Positions 49,717-59,075 are shown, counted from the first letter of the stretch. The stretch: 64,000 nucleotides of DNA from Arthrobacter crystallopoietes BAB-32 (GCF_000328305.2 NZ_ANPE02000072.1:1-64000), one strand, 5' to 3'. Program-made: numbers and translations. The notes: generated from the letters alone by a model not told the origin.

Positions 49717-50795
49717 CGGTTTCCGACTTCGACGAATACCGCCCGCCCGAACCGCCTCGCTGGCGCAAGCGGGGCGGCAAGCGCCGCCGCGCTGGGATGG
49801 GCGGGGACCGCGGGGAAGTGCCGATGGTTCCCGAGGCCGGGTTCACTTCCTACTACGGACGGCCGGTCGTCAAGCCGCCGCCGTGGGGAGACCCGATAGC
49901 CGTTTACCTCTTCCTGGGGGGAGTGGCCGGCGGCTCGGCGCTGCTCGGCGTCGGTGGGCAGCTGACTGGCAACCCGATACTGTGCCGCAACAGCCGCCTG
50001 GCCGCGCTCGCCGCCGTCGGGATGGGAGCCGCGGCGCTGGTGGAGGACCTGGGCCGTCCCGAGCGGTTCCTCAACATGCTTCGCACCATCAAGCTCACAT
50101 CGCCGATGAGCCTGGGCTCGTGGATTCTGACGGCTTTCAGTGCCGGCGTCGGAGTCTCAGCCGTTTCCGAAATCGATCGGATGACCGGTTCGCGGCTGCC
50201 GCTCGGGCCGCTGCGCCGGCTGCTTCGTGGGCTCGAGGGGCCGGCTGGAGTGGAAGCTGCGGTGTTCGCAGCCCCGCTGTCCGCCTACACCGCTGTCCTG
50301 CTCTCGGACACCGCGAATCCGACTTGGAATGCCGCCCGGGAGGATTTGCCCTTCGTCTTCGTCAGTTCTGCCAGTCTCGCCGCGGCGGGCCTCGCCATGA
50401 TCACCACCCCGGCCAAGGAGGCCGCACCAGCTCGGGCGCTCGCCGTGCTCGGAGTCGCCGGCGAGCTGATCGCCACCCGACGCATGGAGAAAAATATGGA
50501 CCCGGTCGCGGCCGAGCCTCTGCACTTGGACGGGCCTGGACGGATGCTGGCCTGGAGCGAGCGGCTGGCCGTCGCCGGAGGTGTCGGCGCGCTTTTCGGA
50601 GCCCGGCACAGGCTTATCGCGGCACTGTCGGGGGTAGCGCTGCTCGGTGCCTCGGCCCTAACCCGGTTCGGGATCCTGCGCGCGGGCATCCGCTCCACAG
50701 ACGATCCCCGCTACACGATCGAACCGCAGAAGAACCGGCTCGCGGCACGCCGCCGAGCGGGCGTCATCCACGATTCGATCACTACCGCCGAATGA
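49713..50795 (+). CDS. NrfD-family membrane subunit of formate dehydrogenase
   Basis: A 360-residue integral membrane protein of the NrfD/polysulfide-reductase PsrC type, likely passing electrons from the Fe-S subunit to menaquinone. An extended basic cytoplasmic N-terminus (about 60 residues) precedes roughly eight hydrophobic segments (AVYLFLGGVAGGSALLGVGG, LAALAAVGMGAAALVEDLG). VEDLGRPERFLNMLR is a family hallmark. It replaces the haem b gamma subunit of FDH-N enzymes. The start is TTG overlapping the fdhB stop, with GGGAGG upstream. Confidence 0.88.
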   Translation: MTVSDFDEYRPPEPPRWRKRGGKRRRAGMGGDRGEVPMVPEAGFTSYYGRPVVKPPPWGDPIAVYLFLGGVAGGSALLGVGGQLTGNPILCRNSRLAALAAVGMGAAALVEDLGRPERFLNMLRTIKLTSPMSLGSWILTAFSAGVGVSAVSEIDRMTGSRLPLGPLRRLLRGLEGPAGVEAAVFAAPLSAYTAVLLSDTANPTWNAAREDLPFVFVSSASLAAAGLAMITTPAKEAAPARALAVLGVAGELIATRRMEKNMDPVAAEPLHLDGPGRMLAWSERLAVAGGVGALFGARHRLIAALSGVALLGASALTRFGILRAGIRSTDDPRYTIEPQKNRLAARRRAGVIHDSITTAE

Positions 50796-50860
50796 GCTTC
50801 GCCGGCGGCCGGCCGGCTGGCGCCGAGGCACAGGCCGCGAACGGGGGAAGGCGTGACGCG

Positions 50861-51874
50861 CTAGCGGACCTCGATTCCGGGGCCCGCCGTCGTGTGTCCC
50901 ACGATGGGGTGCCCGGGCAGTTCGCCTACGACGAGCAAGCCGCCGGAGGTCTGGGCGTCGGCAAGCATCAGCAAGTCCTCTTCGGAGATTCCCGGTCCAG
51001 GCCGCAGATGGGGACGGACCCACTCCAGATTTCGCCGGGTTCCACCCGAGATGAAGCCGTCCCGAAGCGCTTCACGTGCGCCGGAGACCAGTGGGACTGC
51101 TTTTCGGTCGATGACTGCACCCACGCCGGAGGCCCGGCACATCTTGAAGAGGTGGCCCAGCAGGCCGAACCCAGTGACATCCGTTGCGGCCCGGAGACCG
51201 CACTGCACGGCTGCCTCGGAGGCCTCTCGGTTCAACTGCACCATCGTGGCGATGGCCTCGGCGAATACCTCGCCGGTCTGCTTGTGCCGATTGTTGAGCA
51301 GGCCCAGGCCGATCGGCTTGGTTAGCGTGAGCGGCAGCCCGGGCGTGGCAGCATCGTTGCGAAGCAACTTATCCGGGTCGGCGACGCCGGTTACCGCCAT
51401 TCCGTATTTGGGTTCCAGGTCATCGACTGAGTGCCCTCCCGTCACCGGGCAATCAGCCTCTGAGGCAACTGCCAGTCCGCCGCGCAGAACCTCGGCCAGC
51501 AGCTCCATCGGCAGCACGTCCCGCGGCCAGCCGACAAGATTGATGGCGCTGACGGGGCGCCCGCCCATGGCATAGATGTCGGAAATAGCGTTCGCCGCTG
51601 CGATGCGTCCCCAGTCGTAGGCGTCATCGACCACTGGAGTGAAGAAATCCGCCGTCGAGAGTATTGCGAGGTTGTCGCCGACCAGCACCGCCGAGGCATC
51701 ATCGCCGCCGTCGAGCCCGACCAGAACGTCGGGGTGGCTCTGTCCTGCCAGGCCACCGACAACATCCTCGAGCTCCCCGGGGGGAATCTTGCAGGCGCAC
51801 CCGCCGCCATGGGCGTGGCTGGTGAGCCGGACTGCTCCGGACTGTTCCTGATCTGGGGCCATGATCCCGTCCAT
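50861..51874 (-). CDS. selD: Selenide, water dikinase SelD
   Basis: Makes selenophosphate from selenide and ATP, the Se donor for Sec-tRNA synthesis. The 337-residue protein has the active-site loop GGGCACKI with Cys26 and Lys29 aligned to Cys17/Lys20 of the E. coli enzyme, so this SelD uses Cys, not Sec. GLDGGDDASAVLVGD and TADFFTPVVDD are the ATP/metal-binding segments, and GGHSVDD the conserved mid-region. It is encoded opposite to the other sel genes, convergent with the NrfD gene and divergent from tRNA-Sec (43 bp apart). Confidence 0.95.
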   Translation of the reverse strand: MDGIMAPDQEQSGAVRLTSHAHGGGCACKIPPGELEDVVGGLAGQSHPDVLVGLDGGDDASAVLVGDNLAILSTADFFTPVVDDAYDWGRIAAANAISDIYAMGGRPVSAINLVGWPRDVLPMELLAEVLRGGLAVASEADCPVTGGHSVDDLEPKYGMAVTGVADPDKLLRNDAATPGLPLTLTKPIGLGLLNNRHKQTGEVFAEAIATMVQLNREASEAAVQCGLRAATDVTGFGLLGHLFKMCRASGVGAVIDRKAVPLVSGAREALRDGFISGGTRRNLEWVRPHLRPGPGISEEDLLMLADAQTSGGLLVVGELPGHPIVGHTTAGPGIEVR

Positions 51875-51905
51875 GAGCCCTCAGTGTAGGAGAGTCGGGC
51901 AGTGT

Positions 51906-51917
51906 TAGCATCCTCAT
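51906..51917 (+). promoter_or_regulatory. -10 element of tRNA-Sec gene
   Basis: TAGCAT (51906-51911) is followed by six bases and then the first nucleotide of the mature tRNA-Sec. Transcription would begin at or next to the tRNA 5' end. Confidence 0.5.
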
Positions 51918-52012
51918 GGAGGCGTCCGGGTCCTGGTGGGTCCCCCGGTCTTCAAAACCGGTGAGGCCGAGTAGCTCGGCCTGGCGGGTTCGATTCCCGT
52001 CCGCCTCCGCCA
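51918..52012 (+). tRNA. selC: tRNA-Sec (anticodon TCA)
   Basis: A 95-nt tRNA including encoded CCA. The acceptor arms GGAGGCG and CGCCTCC pair, followed by discriminator G. The anticodon loop holds TCA (CTTCAAA), reading UGA. A long variable arm (GGCCGAG / CTCGGCC) and T arm GCGGGTTCGATTCCCGT are present. The extended acceptor and large variable arm are typical of bacterial tRNA-Sec. It lies between divergent selD and selA. Confidence 0.95.
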
Positions 52013-52048
52013 ACTGCCGCAGTTGTAGGGCGACCTCGAAGGAGGGCC

Positions 52049-53380
52049 GTGGGCAAGGACGACACGCGTCGGCTTATTCCGCGCACCGACCGGCTGCTCG
52101 CGCACCCGGAGCTCCAGGGCCTCCGGGGACGCCTCGGCGAAACTGTGATCCGTTCCATCATTCAGGAGATCCAGGACCAGGCGCGCTCCGGGGAGCTTGC
52201 GCCCGAGGACGTCGAACCAGAGATCCTGGCCGCCGTGGCATCCCGCGAGGCCACGTCCTTACGACCGGTGCTCAATGCCACCGGCGTCATCGTGCACACG
52301 AACCTGGGACGCGCCCCGCTGTCGAAGTCCGCGCGAGAAGCTTTGCTCACGGCCGCCGGTTATGTCGACGTCGAAATGGACCTGCCATCCGGAATGCGCT
52401 CACGTCGCGGCGCCGGGGTGCGTCAGGCACTGTTGCGAGCGTGTCCCTCTGCCGAGGACGCGCTGGCGGTGAACAACGGAGCGGCCGCCCTGCTGCTGGC
52501 CACCAGCGTCCTGGCCGGCACCCGCGAAGTGGTCATCAGCCGCGGGGAGCTCGTCGAAATCGGCGCCGGCTTCAGGCTTCCCGAACTAATCGAATCGGCT
52601 GGTGCCCGTTTGCGGGAAGTGGGTGCCACCAACCGGACTCATGTGGGCGATTACAAGTCGGCTATGGGGGAGCAGACTGGCTGCCTGCTCAAGGTCCACC
52701 CGAGCAATTTCCAGATCACTGGTTTCACCTCCGGCGTCAGCGTCAGCGAACTCCGGTCTCTGGCCGATGAACATCATGTCCCCTTGGTGGTGGATCTCGG
52801 CAGCGGTCTGCTCAGTCCGGACCCCGTGCTGCCTGTGGAGCCCGATGTCGCTAGTGCGCTGACAGCCGGTGCCGACGTCGTCATCGTGAGCGGTGACAAA
52901 CTCTTGGGCGGCCCGCAATCAGGAATCCTGCTCGGCCGCGCCGAAATCATTGCCAGGATGGCACGCCATCCGCTGGCCCGGGCGCTTCGGATGGACAAAC
53001 TGGCACTGGCCGCCCTGGAAGCGACCGTTTCCGGGGAAGTGACGCCGGTGACTGCCGCCCTGCACGCCGACCCGGGGCGCCTCCGTGAGCGCACCGAGGC
53101 CCTCGCGGAGGCTGTAGCCTGTGTCGTCGTTGAGCACGACGGCAGGGTCGGCGGCGGGGGAGCACCCGGCGTGCTGCTGCCCGGCTGGGCAGTCCGGCTC
53201 CCCGAGAGTGCGGCCCGGTCGCTGCGCACGGGCAGTCCGGCTGTGCTGCCCCGGGTCCACCGCGGTGCCTGCCTGGTGGACCTACGGTGCATCCCTGAGG
53301 ACGACGATGAACGCCTGGCAGCCGCGGTGCGAGCAGCCCTGGCGCAGGCTGGCGAGGCGCTCGGGACCGGAGGCAGCTGA
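52049..53380 (+). CDS. selA: L-seryl-tRNA(Sec) selenium transferase SelA
   Basis: Converts Ser-tRNA(Sec) to Sec-tRNA(Sec) with selenophosphate. The 443-residue PLP enzyme has an N-terminal tRNA-binding helical region, NATGVIVHTNLGRAPLS, NNGAAALLLA, and the PLP lysine at about residue 284 in VSGDKLLGGPQSG. The GTG start follows AAGGAGGG. selB begins 2 bp after the stop, so the pair is cotranscribed. Confidence 0.96.
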   Translation: MGKDDTRRLIPRTDRLLAHPELQGLRGRLGETVIRSIIQEIQDQARSGELAPEDVEPEILAAVASREATSLRPVLNATGVIVHTNLGRAPLSKSAREALLTAAGYVDVEMDLPSGMRSRRGAGVRQALLRACPSAEDALAVNNGAAALLLATSVLAGTREVVISRGELVEIGAGFRLPELIESAGARLREVGATNRTHVGDYKSAMGEQTGCLLKVHPSNFQITGFTSGVSVSELRSLADEHHVPLVVDLGSGLLSPDPVLPVEPDVASALTAGADVVIVSGDKLLGGPQSGILLGRAEIIARMARHPLARALRMDKLALAALEATVSGEVTPVTAALHADPGRLRERTEALAEAVACVVVEHDGRVGGGGAPGVLLPGWAVRLPESAARSLRTGSPAVLPRVHRGACLVDLRCIPEDDDERLAAAVRAALAQAGEALGTGGS

Positions 53381-53382
53381 AG

Positions 53383-55170
53383 ATGTTCGTGGTGGCCACT
53401 GCCGGGCATGTCGATCATGGCAAGAGCACTCTGGTGCGTGCACTGACCGGAATGGAGCCTGACCGGTGGGCCGAGGAGCGCCGCCGCGGACTGACGATTG
53501 ACCTGGGATTTGCATGGACCAGGCTGGCGTCGGGCAGGGATGTCGCGTTCGTGGACGTCCCCGGGCACGAGCGATTCCTCGGTAATATGCTGGCCGGGCT
53601 GGGGCCGGCGCCCGCCGTGTGTTTCGTCGTCGCCGCTGACGAAGGCTGGCAGGCCCAGTCCAGCGACCATCGCGATGCCATCGCTGCCTTGGGGATCAGC
53701 CATGGGATCGTGGTGCTGACCCGCAGCGACCGCGCACCCGGCGGCACAGACGAGGTACTCGCGCGAGTGCGCGCCGAACTCGACGGTACCGGGCTGCGCG
53801 ATGCGCCGGCGGTGACTGTGTCCGCGGTCGACGGGAGCGGGCTCGACGAGCTGCGCAACGCACTGGATGACATGGTGGCGTCATTGCCCGAACCGGAGCC
53901 AGACGCCCGAGTCCGGTTGTGGATCGATCGATCGTTCAGCATCAGTGGCGCCGGCACGGTCGTGACCGGAACCTTGACGGCTGGCACACTCACCGAGGGC
54001 AATCGATTATTGCTCGTCCGCCACAACGACGCCGGACAAGTTTCGGTGAGGGCCCTGCACAGCTGCAACTTGGCCGTTGGCTCCGTCGGTCCTACCAGCC
54101 GCGTCGCGGTGAACTTCCGGTCCGGGCCGTCCGCAGACGCCATCCATCGGGGCGACGTTCTTATTACCGGGGATAGCTGGCCGGTGGTGGATACCGTCGA
54201 CGTCCGGCGCACGATGGGTGCCTCCTTCACAGACGTGCCGACCCAACTGCTCGTCCATATCGGCACCGCAGCCGTGCCGTGCCGAATGCGCCCCTTGGGT
54301 GCAGGCCACGCCCGCCTGACCCTCGGCCGCCGGGTTCCTCTCGAACTGGGCGATCGCATGGTGCTGCGGGCCGCTGGTAGCCGATCGGTCCTCGCCGGAG
54401 CGCAGATCCTCGACGTCGAACCGCCCGCGCTCGGTCGCCGCGGCGATAGCCGCCGGCGCGCCGACGTCCTCGCTGCTATGTCACCTAATGGGAACGGGTT
54501 GACGGAAGTGGCCCGCCGGGGCGCGGTCCGCGTCGAGCAATTGCGCCGGATGGGGGTTTCCGGCCTGGCCCGGGTGCCCGACGGAGTCAAGGCCTTCGGC
54601 GAGTGGTGGGTGCATGCACCGGTCTTCGACACATGGGCACGCCGACTGCGCAGCGCAGTGGAGCAACTCGTCGAGAAGGACCCTTTGGCGGCCGGGCTCT
54701 CCCGCGGAGCGGCCCAGGACCTCCTCGGACCGGCGGGTAGCGCGCTGCTGGAAGCGGTTGTCCGGGAAGCGGGACTGACGTATCGGGCTGGCTTCGTCAA
54801 TTTGCCAAGGCCGCCCCAGAACCTCGGTGCGGCCGAGGCCGGGATCCGCGTGCTGGAGAATCGGCTGAAAATTGCGCCGTTCGCTGCTGCCGAGGCCCAC
54901 GAGCTGAAGGACCTCGGCTTGGGCACCCGCGAACTGGCGGCGGCTGAGCGCAGCGGCCGCCTGCTGAGGCTTGATGACGGCGTCGTCCTGCTGCCAGGGG
55001 CACCTGCCCTGGCCATGCGCGAGATCGCCGCCTTGCCACAGCCGTTCACGACCAGCGAGGCACGCAAGGCGTTGGGCACCACCCGGCGGGTCGTGATCCC
55101 GCTCCTCGAGTACCTCGACGGCCGCGGCTGGACTCGGCGACTCGATGCCACTAGACGCACCGTCACCTGA
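53383..55170 (+). CDS. selB: Selenocysteine-specific translation elongation factor SelB
   Basis: A 595-residue GTPase that delivers Sec-tRNA to UGA codons marked by a SECIS hairpin. G1 is GHVDHGKST (8-16), the switch region GLTIDLGFAW, and G3 DVPGHERF. NKXD is represented by TRSD. EF-Tu-like domains 2 and 3 follow, and the C-terminal third is the winged-helix array that binds SECIS RNA (ending ARKALGTTRRVVIPLLEYLDGRGWTRR). It partners the fdhA SECIS in this window. Confidence 0.96.
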   Translation: MFVVATAGHVDHGKSTLVRALTGMEPDRWAEERRRGLTIDLGFAWTRLASGRDVAFVDVPGHERFLGNMLAGLGPAPAVCFVVAADEGWQAQSSDHRDAIAALGISHGIVVLTRSDRAPGGTDEVLARVRAELDGTGLRDAPAVTVSAVDGSGLDELRNALDDMVASLPEPEPDARVRLWIDRSFSISGAGTVVTGTLTAGTLTEGNRLLLVRHNDAGQVSVRALHSCNLAVGSVGPTSRVAVNFRSGPSADAIHRGDVLITGDSWPVVDTVDVRRTMGASFTDVPTQLLVHIGTAAVPCRMRPLGAGHARLTLGRRVPLELGDRMVLRAAGSRSVLAGAQILDVEPPALGRRGDSRRRADVLAAMSPNGNGLTEVARRGAVRVEQLRRMGVSGLARVPDGVKAFGEWWVHAPVFDTWARRLRSAVEQLVEKDPLAAGLSRGAAQDLLGPAGSALLEAVVREAGLTYRAGFVNLPRPPQNLGAAEAGIRVLENRLKIAPFAAAEAHELKDLGLGTRELAAAERSGRLLRLDDGVVLLPGAPALAMREIAALPQPFTTSEARKALGTTRRVVIPLLEYLDGRGWTRRLDATRRTVT

Positions 55171-55626
55171 ATCGGAAGCGGGGGCGGGTGGACTCGCGTG
55201 ACGCGTTAGTGAGTGGCCGGGCGGGTCTGCCGATCGGCCCTCGTGGACGGGCACGGCAATGGCAATTCCAGTTAAGCGCCAATAACTGATATGTGCTGCA
55301 GAAGCCGGTCGAGCTGCCTCTGGGGCCGGCGGTTTTCACTCTTAGCGTCGGGTTTGCCGCTTATTCCCAAGGGATTCCGGGCTCCATCGTCCGCAGGCCA
55401 TCGAAGGGTCCGGGTACCTGTTACCGGTGCAGTCTTGATTGCATATCCATAACATCTGAGTTGTGAAGCAAAATTTTTATACCCAATTTGCGGACGCAGG
55501 ATTACGCTCTTATCCATGTGAGATGAGTCACGGCTGTCGGTGGTACCTAAATCGTTCAATCCGACCCGTGGGAGTCTCCGGATGACCTCGCAGAGGCATC
55601 TTCATCATGAGATACAAGGAGGCGGA
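55171..55626 (+). other. Intergenic region between selB and the oligopeptide operon
   Basis: 456 bp without a convincing gene. The first part is GC-rich like its neighbours. From about 55430 to 55520 it is notably A/T-rich (AAATTTTTAT at 55471-55480, TTGATT at 55435, TATACC at 55478), so the promoter of the downstream binding-protein gene is probably here. No -35/-10 pair with good spacing could be fixed. AAGGAGGCGGA, just before 55627, is the ribosome-binding site. Confidence 0.5.
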
Positions 55627-57426
55627 ATGCGTTTCGGACGTTATTCCAAGGCAATCGGAGTTGCAGCAGTCGCGGCTCTGGCACTGAGCGCCTGCGCATC
55701 GGCAGGCGGCGGGGCCGAATCCACGGGGGAAGCCAACGCCACAGGCGGAACCATCAGCGTTGCCGAAGTCAACGCTTTCAGTTCGTTCAACTCCGACACT
55801 GCCGCAGGCAACGTCGATATCAACGGCAAGATCGCCTACATGACACGCGGCGGCTTCTACCACATCGACAATGAGCTCAATGTTGTCCGGAACGAGGAAT
55901 TCGGAACCTACGAAAAGATCTCCGACGACCCGCTGGTCGTGAAGTACACAGTCAATGAGGGCGTCACCTGGTCCGACGGCGAGCCCGTCGACGCCGGCGA
56001 CCTGATGCTCAACTGGGTCGCAGAATCGGGCTACGCGAACGACGCCACAAGCAACGAAGAGGGCGAAGTCACCTCCGGCACCAACTACTTCGACTACGCC
56101 GGCGACACCAGCGGCCTGGGCCTGACCGAAATCCCGGAAGTGGGCGATGACGGCCGCTCGATCACGCTGACCTACTCGAAGCCCTATGCGGACTGGGAGA
56201 TTGCTTTCGGCGGCCTGACTGACGGCGGCATCGGCATGCCGGCGCATGTTGTCGCCGAAAAGGCCGGCTTGGCTGACGAACAGGCACTGATCGATCTGAT
56301 CCAGGGCCTGGAACGCGGCGACGCGGAGAGTCCGGCGGAACCCAACGCAGAGCTGAAGGCTGTCGCGGACTTCTGGAATACCGGCTTCGACAGCAAGCAG
56401 CTGCCCAGTGATACCTCCCTGTACCTCTCAAGCGGGCCGTTCGTCGTGGACAGCGTAACGCCGGACCAGTCCATCACGCTTGTACGGAACGAGTCCTACA
56501 ACTGGGGTCCGACACCCAACGTGGACGAGATCACCGTGCGCTTCATCGGTGCCGCCCCGGACCAGGTCCAGGCGCTCGAGAACGGCGAAGTCGACATCAT
56601 CGCCCCGCAGCCGTCTGCCGATACCGTGGAGCTTTTGGAAGCCATCGACGGTGTCAAGGTTGAGATCGATGACCAGCTGTCATACGACCACATCGACCTT
56701 AACTACTCGGGTGTCTTTGAAGACGCGAACGTGCGCGAAGCGTTCATGAAGGCCGTTCCCCGGCAGGCGATCGTGGACCGCATCGTCAAGCCGATCAAGG
56801 AAGATGCCAAGCCGTTGAACTCCCAGTTCTTCGTTCCAGCGCAGGATGCCTACACCACGTCCGCTGAAAACAACGGATCCTCGGCCTACGGGGAAGCGGA
56901 CATCGAAGGCGCGAAGGAGCTGCTGGGTGGCGAGACTCCGGAAGTGCGCATCATGTACAACAAGGACAATCCGAACCGTGCTGACGCCTTCTCCCTGATC
57001 CAGGAGTCCGCCGAACAGGCCGGATTCAAAGTTGTCGACGGCGGACTCGGGGCATCCGACTGGGGAGCCGCCCTTGGCAAGGGAGGCTATGACGCCACGA
57101 TCTTCGGGTGGATCAACTCCGGTGTCGGAGTCTCCGGCGTGCCGCAGATCTTCCGCACCGGAAGCGGCTCGAACTACAACGGATTTTCCGATCCTGAGGC
57201 CGACGCCCTCATGGATGAGCTGATGGTCACCATCGACCCTGCAGAGCAGGACAAGCTGATCACGCAGATCGACAAGATCGTGTGGGACTCCTTCTACGGC
57301 CTGCCCTTGTTCCAGGCAGTTGGTTTGGACGCCTACAACAGCGACCGGATCGAAGGCATTGTGTACCAGCCGAACCAGACCGGCGTGTTCTGGAACTTCT
57401 GGGACTGGAAGGTCAAGGGCGAATAA
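55627..57426 (+). CDS. Oligopeptide/dipeptide ABC transporter substrate-binding lipoprotein
   Basis: A 599-residue family 5 solute-binding protein (OppA/DppA type). A signal peptide with lipobox (ALALSACAS) leads into the typical domains: VKYTVNEGVTWSDGEPVDAGDL near the start, SSGPFVVDSVTPDQSITLVRNESY, DHIDLNYSGVFEDANVREAF, and a C-terminal part with DVALDPxx-like FWNFWDWK. ATG 55627 has AAGGAGG directly upstream. It is first gene of a transporter operon; a hairpin separates it from the permease genes. Confidence 0.9.
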   Translation: MRFGRYSKAIGVAAVAALALSACASAGGGAESTGEANATGGTISVAEVNAFSSFNSDTAAGNVDINGKIAYMTRGGFYHIDNELNVVRNEEFGTYEKISDDPLVVKYTVNEGVTWSDGEPVDAGDLMLNWVAESGYANDATSNEEGEVTSGTNYFDYAGDTSGLGLTEIPEVGDDGRSITLTYSKPYADWEIAFGGLTDGGIGMPAHVVAEKAGLADEQALIDLIQGLERGDAESPAEPNAELKAVADFWNTGFDSKQLPSDTSLYLSSGPFVVDSVTPDQSITLVRNESYNWGPTPNVDEITVRFIGAAPDQVQALENGEVDIIAPQPSADTVELLEAIDGVKVEIDDQLSYDHIDLNYSGVFEDANVREAFMKAVPRQAIVDRIVKPIKEDAKPLNSQFFVPAQDAYTTSAENNGSSAYGEADIEGAKELLGGETPEVRIMYNKDNPNRADAFSLIQESAEQAGFKVVDGGLGASDWGAALGKGGYDATIFGWINSGVGVSGVPQIFRTGSGSNYNGFSDPEADALMDELMVTIDPAEQDKLITQIDKIVWDSFYGLPLFQAVGLDAYNSDRIEGIVYQPNQTGVFWNFWDWKVKGE

Positions 57427-57459
57427 TTCCCTGGCGTTCTGATGCATGACTAAGCGAAG

Positions 57460-57492
57460 GCGCCGGGACCACGAGCACCACGGTCCCGGCGC
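57460..57492 (+). terminator. Hairpin between substrate-binding and permease genes
   Basis: GCGCCGGGACC / GGTCCCGGCGC, a perfect 11-bp stem with an 11-nt loop, lies in the 107-bp gap after the binding-protein gene. Such hairpins often give partial termination or 3' stabilisation so that the binding protein exceeds the permeases. Confidence 0.55.
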
Positions 57493-57533
57493 TTGGCATT
57501 CCCCAGAAGTGAAAAACGAGGTCTTTCAACACC

Positions 57534-59075
57534 ATGGTGACGTACATTGTGCGGCGGCTCTTCACAGCCGTACTTATTCTCCTAGGGGCTTCCTTCCTGG
57601 TGTACCAGCTGACCGCACTGTCGGGTGACCCCCTGGCGGACTTGCGGGAAAGCAACCAGCCGAACAAGGAACAGCTCATCCAGCAGCGCATCGAACTGCT
57701 CGACCTGAACGTTCCCGCACCGGTCCGATACTTCCACTGGCTCGGTGGAGTCGCCCAGTGCCTGGTGCCGTTCGTGGGCCAATGCGACCTTGGCTATGCG
57801 ATCAACGGCCAGCCCGTGACCGAAGCCCTCGGCCGGGCGATGGGCATGACCATCCTGCTGGTGACGGGTGCGGCGGTGCTGGCCATCATTCTCGGCGTCT
57901 GCCTGGGCATCGTCACTGCGCTCCGCCAATACAGCACGCTGGACTACGGCGTGACGTTCATGGCCTTCCTCTTCTTCTCGCTGCCCGTGTTCTGGGTGGC
58001 TGTTTTGCTCAAGGAATATGCGGCGATTGGCTTCAACAACTTCCTGCGCGAGCCGCATATCCCGATCGCGACGATAGCGGTCATCGCTTTTGTCAGCGGA
58101 GTGCTGTGGTTCATTTGCTCCCGTGGGACGGTTCAGCGCCGGTTGTTGGCTGCGGCTGTCGGCTTTGTCCTGGCTGGTGCCATTCTGTGGGTGCTGTCGG
58201 TAACGCGCTGGTTCAGTACACCGGGCTTGGGTCTTGCCGTGATCCTGATAGCAGGGGTCGCCATTGCCTTCGGCACAACGGCCCTCGCTGCCGGGCTGAA
58301 GAACCGCAGGGCGCTCTATTCCGCCCTGGCAACAGTGGCCATCGGCCTCGTGCTGTATTTCCCGATCCAGCCGCTGCTGGCCCAGGCCACGACCCTGATG
58401 ATCGCCCTGCTGGCCGTGGCGACGGTGCTCGTCGGTATCGCCGTCGGCTATTTCATGGGCGGCTATGATCGCCGCCAGAACATCAACGCGGCGACAATTA
58501 CAGCCGTTCTTGTCGCCGGGATGGTCTTGCTGGACCGGTACATGCAAGCCTGGCCCGCTTATTTCGGCAATTCGCGGATCAACGGCCGTCCAATTGCAAC
58601 GATCGGCTCTGAAACGCCGAACTTGAGAGGCGACTACTGGGTGCAGGGCCTGGACACCTTCACGCACCTGCTGCTGCCCACCACCGCCCTGCTGTTGATT
58701 TCGTTGGCCTCGTACAGCCGCTATGCACGCTCCTCGATGCTGGAAATCATGAACATGGACTACATCCGCACGGCCCGCGCCAAAGGGTTGGGGGAACGGA
58801 CGGTCGTGATGCGCCATGCCTTCCGGAACGCCCTGATTCCCATCGCCACGATTGTGGCGTTCGACATCGGCGGCCTGATTGGCGGCGCGGTGATCACCGA
58901 GAGAGTCTTCGCCTTCGCAGGCATGGGCCAGCTCTTCATCGAGGCGCTGCTGCGCGTGGATCCGAATCCCGTCATGGGCGTCTTCCTAGTCACCGGCATC
59001 ATGGCATTGGTATTCAATCTGATCGCCGATCTGGTCTACTCAGCATTGGATCCGCGAGTGAGGGTAAAGGCATGA
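57534..59075 (+). CDS. Oligopeptide ABC transporter permease (DppB/OppB-like, enlarged)
   Basis: A 513-residue permease, against about 310-340 for ordinary DppB. The N-terminal YIVRRLFTAVLILLGASFLVYQL and the first helices are standard. After KEYAAIGFNNFL an insertion of roughly 170 residues carries about five extra hydrophobic segments (IPIATIAVIAFVSGVLWFIC through ATITAVLVAGMVLLDRYMQ). The core then resumes with LDTFTHLLLPTTALLLISLASYSRYARSSMLE and the ATPase-docking loop IRTARAKGLGERTVV. It overlaps the next permease by 4 nt. Confidence 0.88.
   Translation: MVTYIVRRLFTAVLILLGASFLVYQLTALSGDPLADLRESNQPNKEQLIQQRIELLDLNVPAPVRYFHWLGGVAQCLVPFVGQCDLGYAINGQPVTEALGRAMGMTILLVTGAAVLAIILGVCLGIVTALRQYSTLDYGVTFMAFLFFSLPVFWVAVLLKEYAAIGFNNFLREPHIPIATIAVIAFVSGVLWFICSRGTVQRRLLAAAVGFVLAGAILWVLSVTRWFSTPGLGLAVILIAGVAIAFGTTALAAGLKNRRALYSALATVAIGLVLYFPIQPLLAQATTLMIALLAVATVLVGIAVGYFMGGYDRRQNINAATITAVLVAGMVLLDRYMQAWPAYFGNSRINGRPIATIGSETPNLRGDYWVQGLDTFTHLLLPTTALLLISLASYSRYARSSMLEIMNMDYIRTARAKGLGERTVVMRHAFRNALIPIATIVAFDIGGLIGGAVITERVFAFAGMGQLFIEALLRVDPNPVMGVFLVTGIMALVFNLIADLVYSALDPRVRVKA

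Noticed and set aside
55435-55483. TTGATT/TATACC as a defined promoter of the oligopeptide operon
   Set aside because: The hexamers do not have 16-18 bp spacing in any pairing; only a general A/T-rich promoter zone can be claimed.
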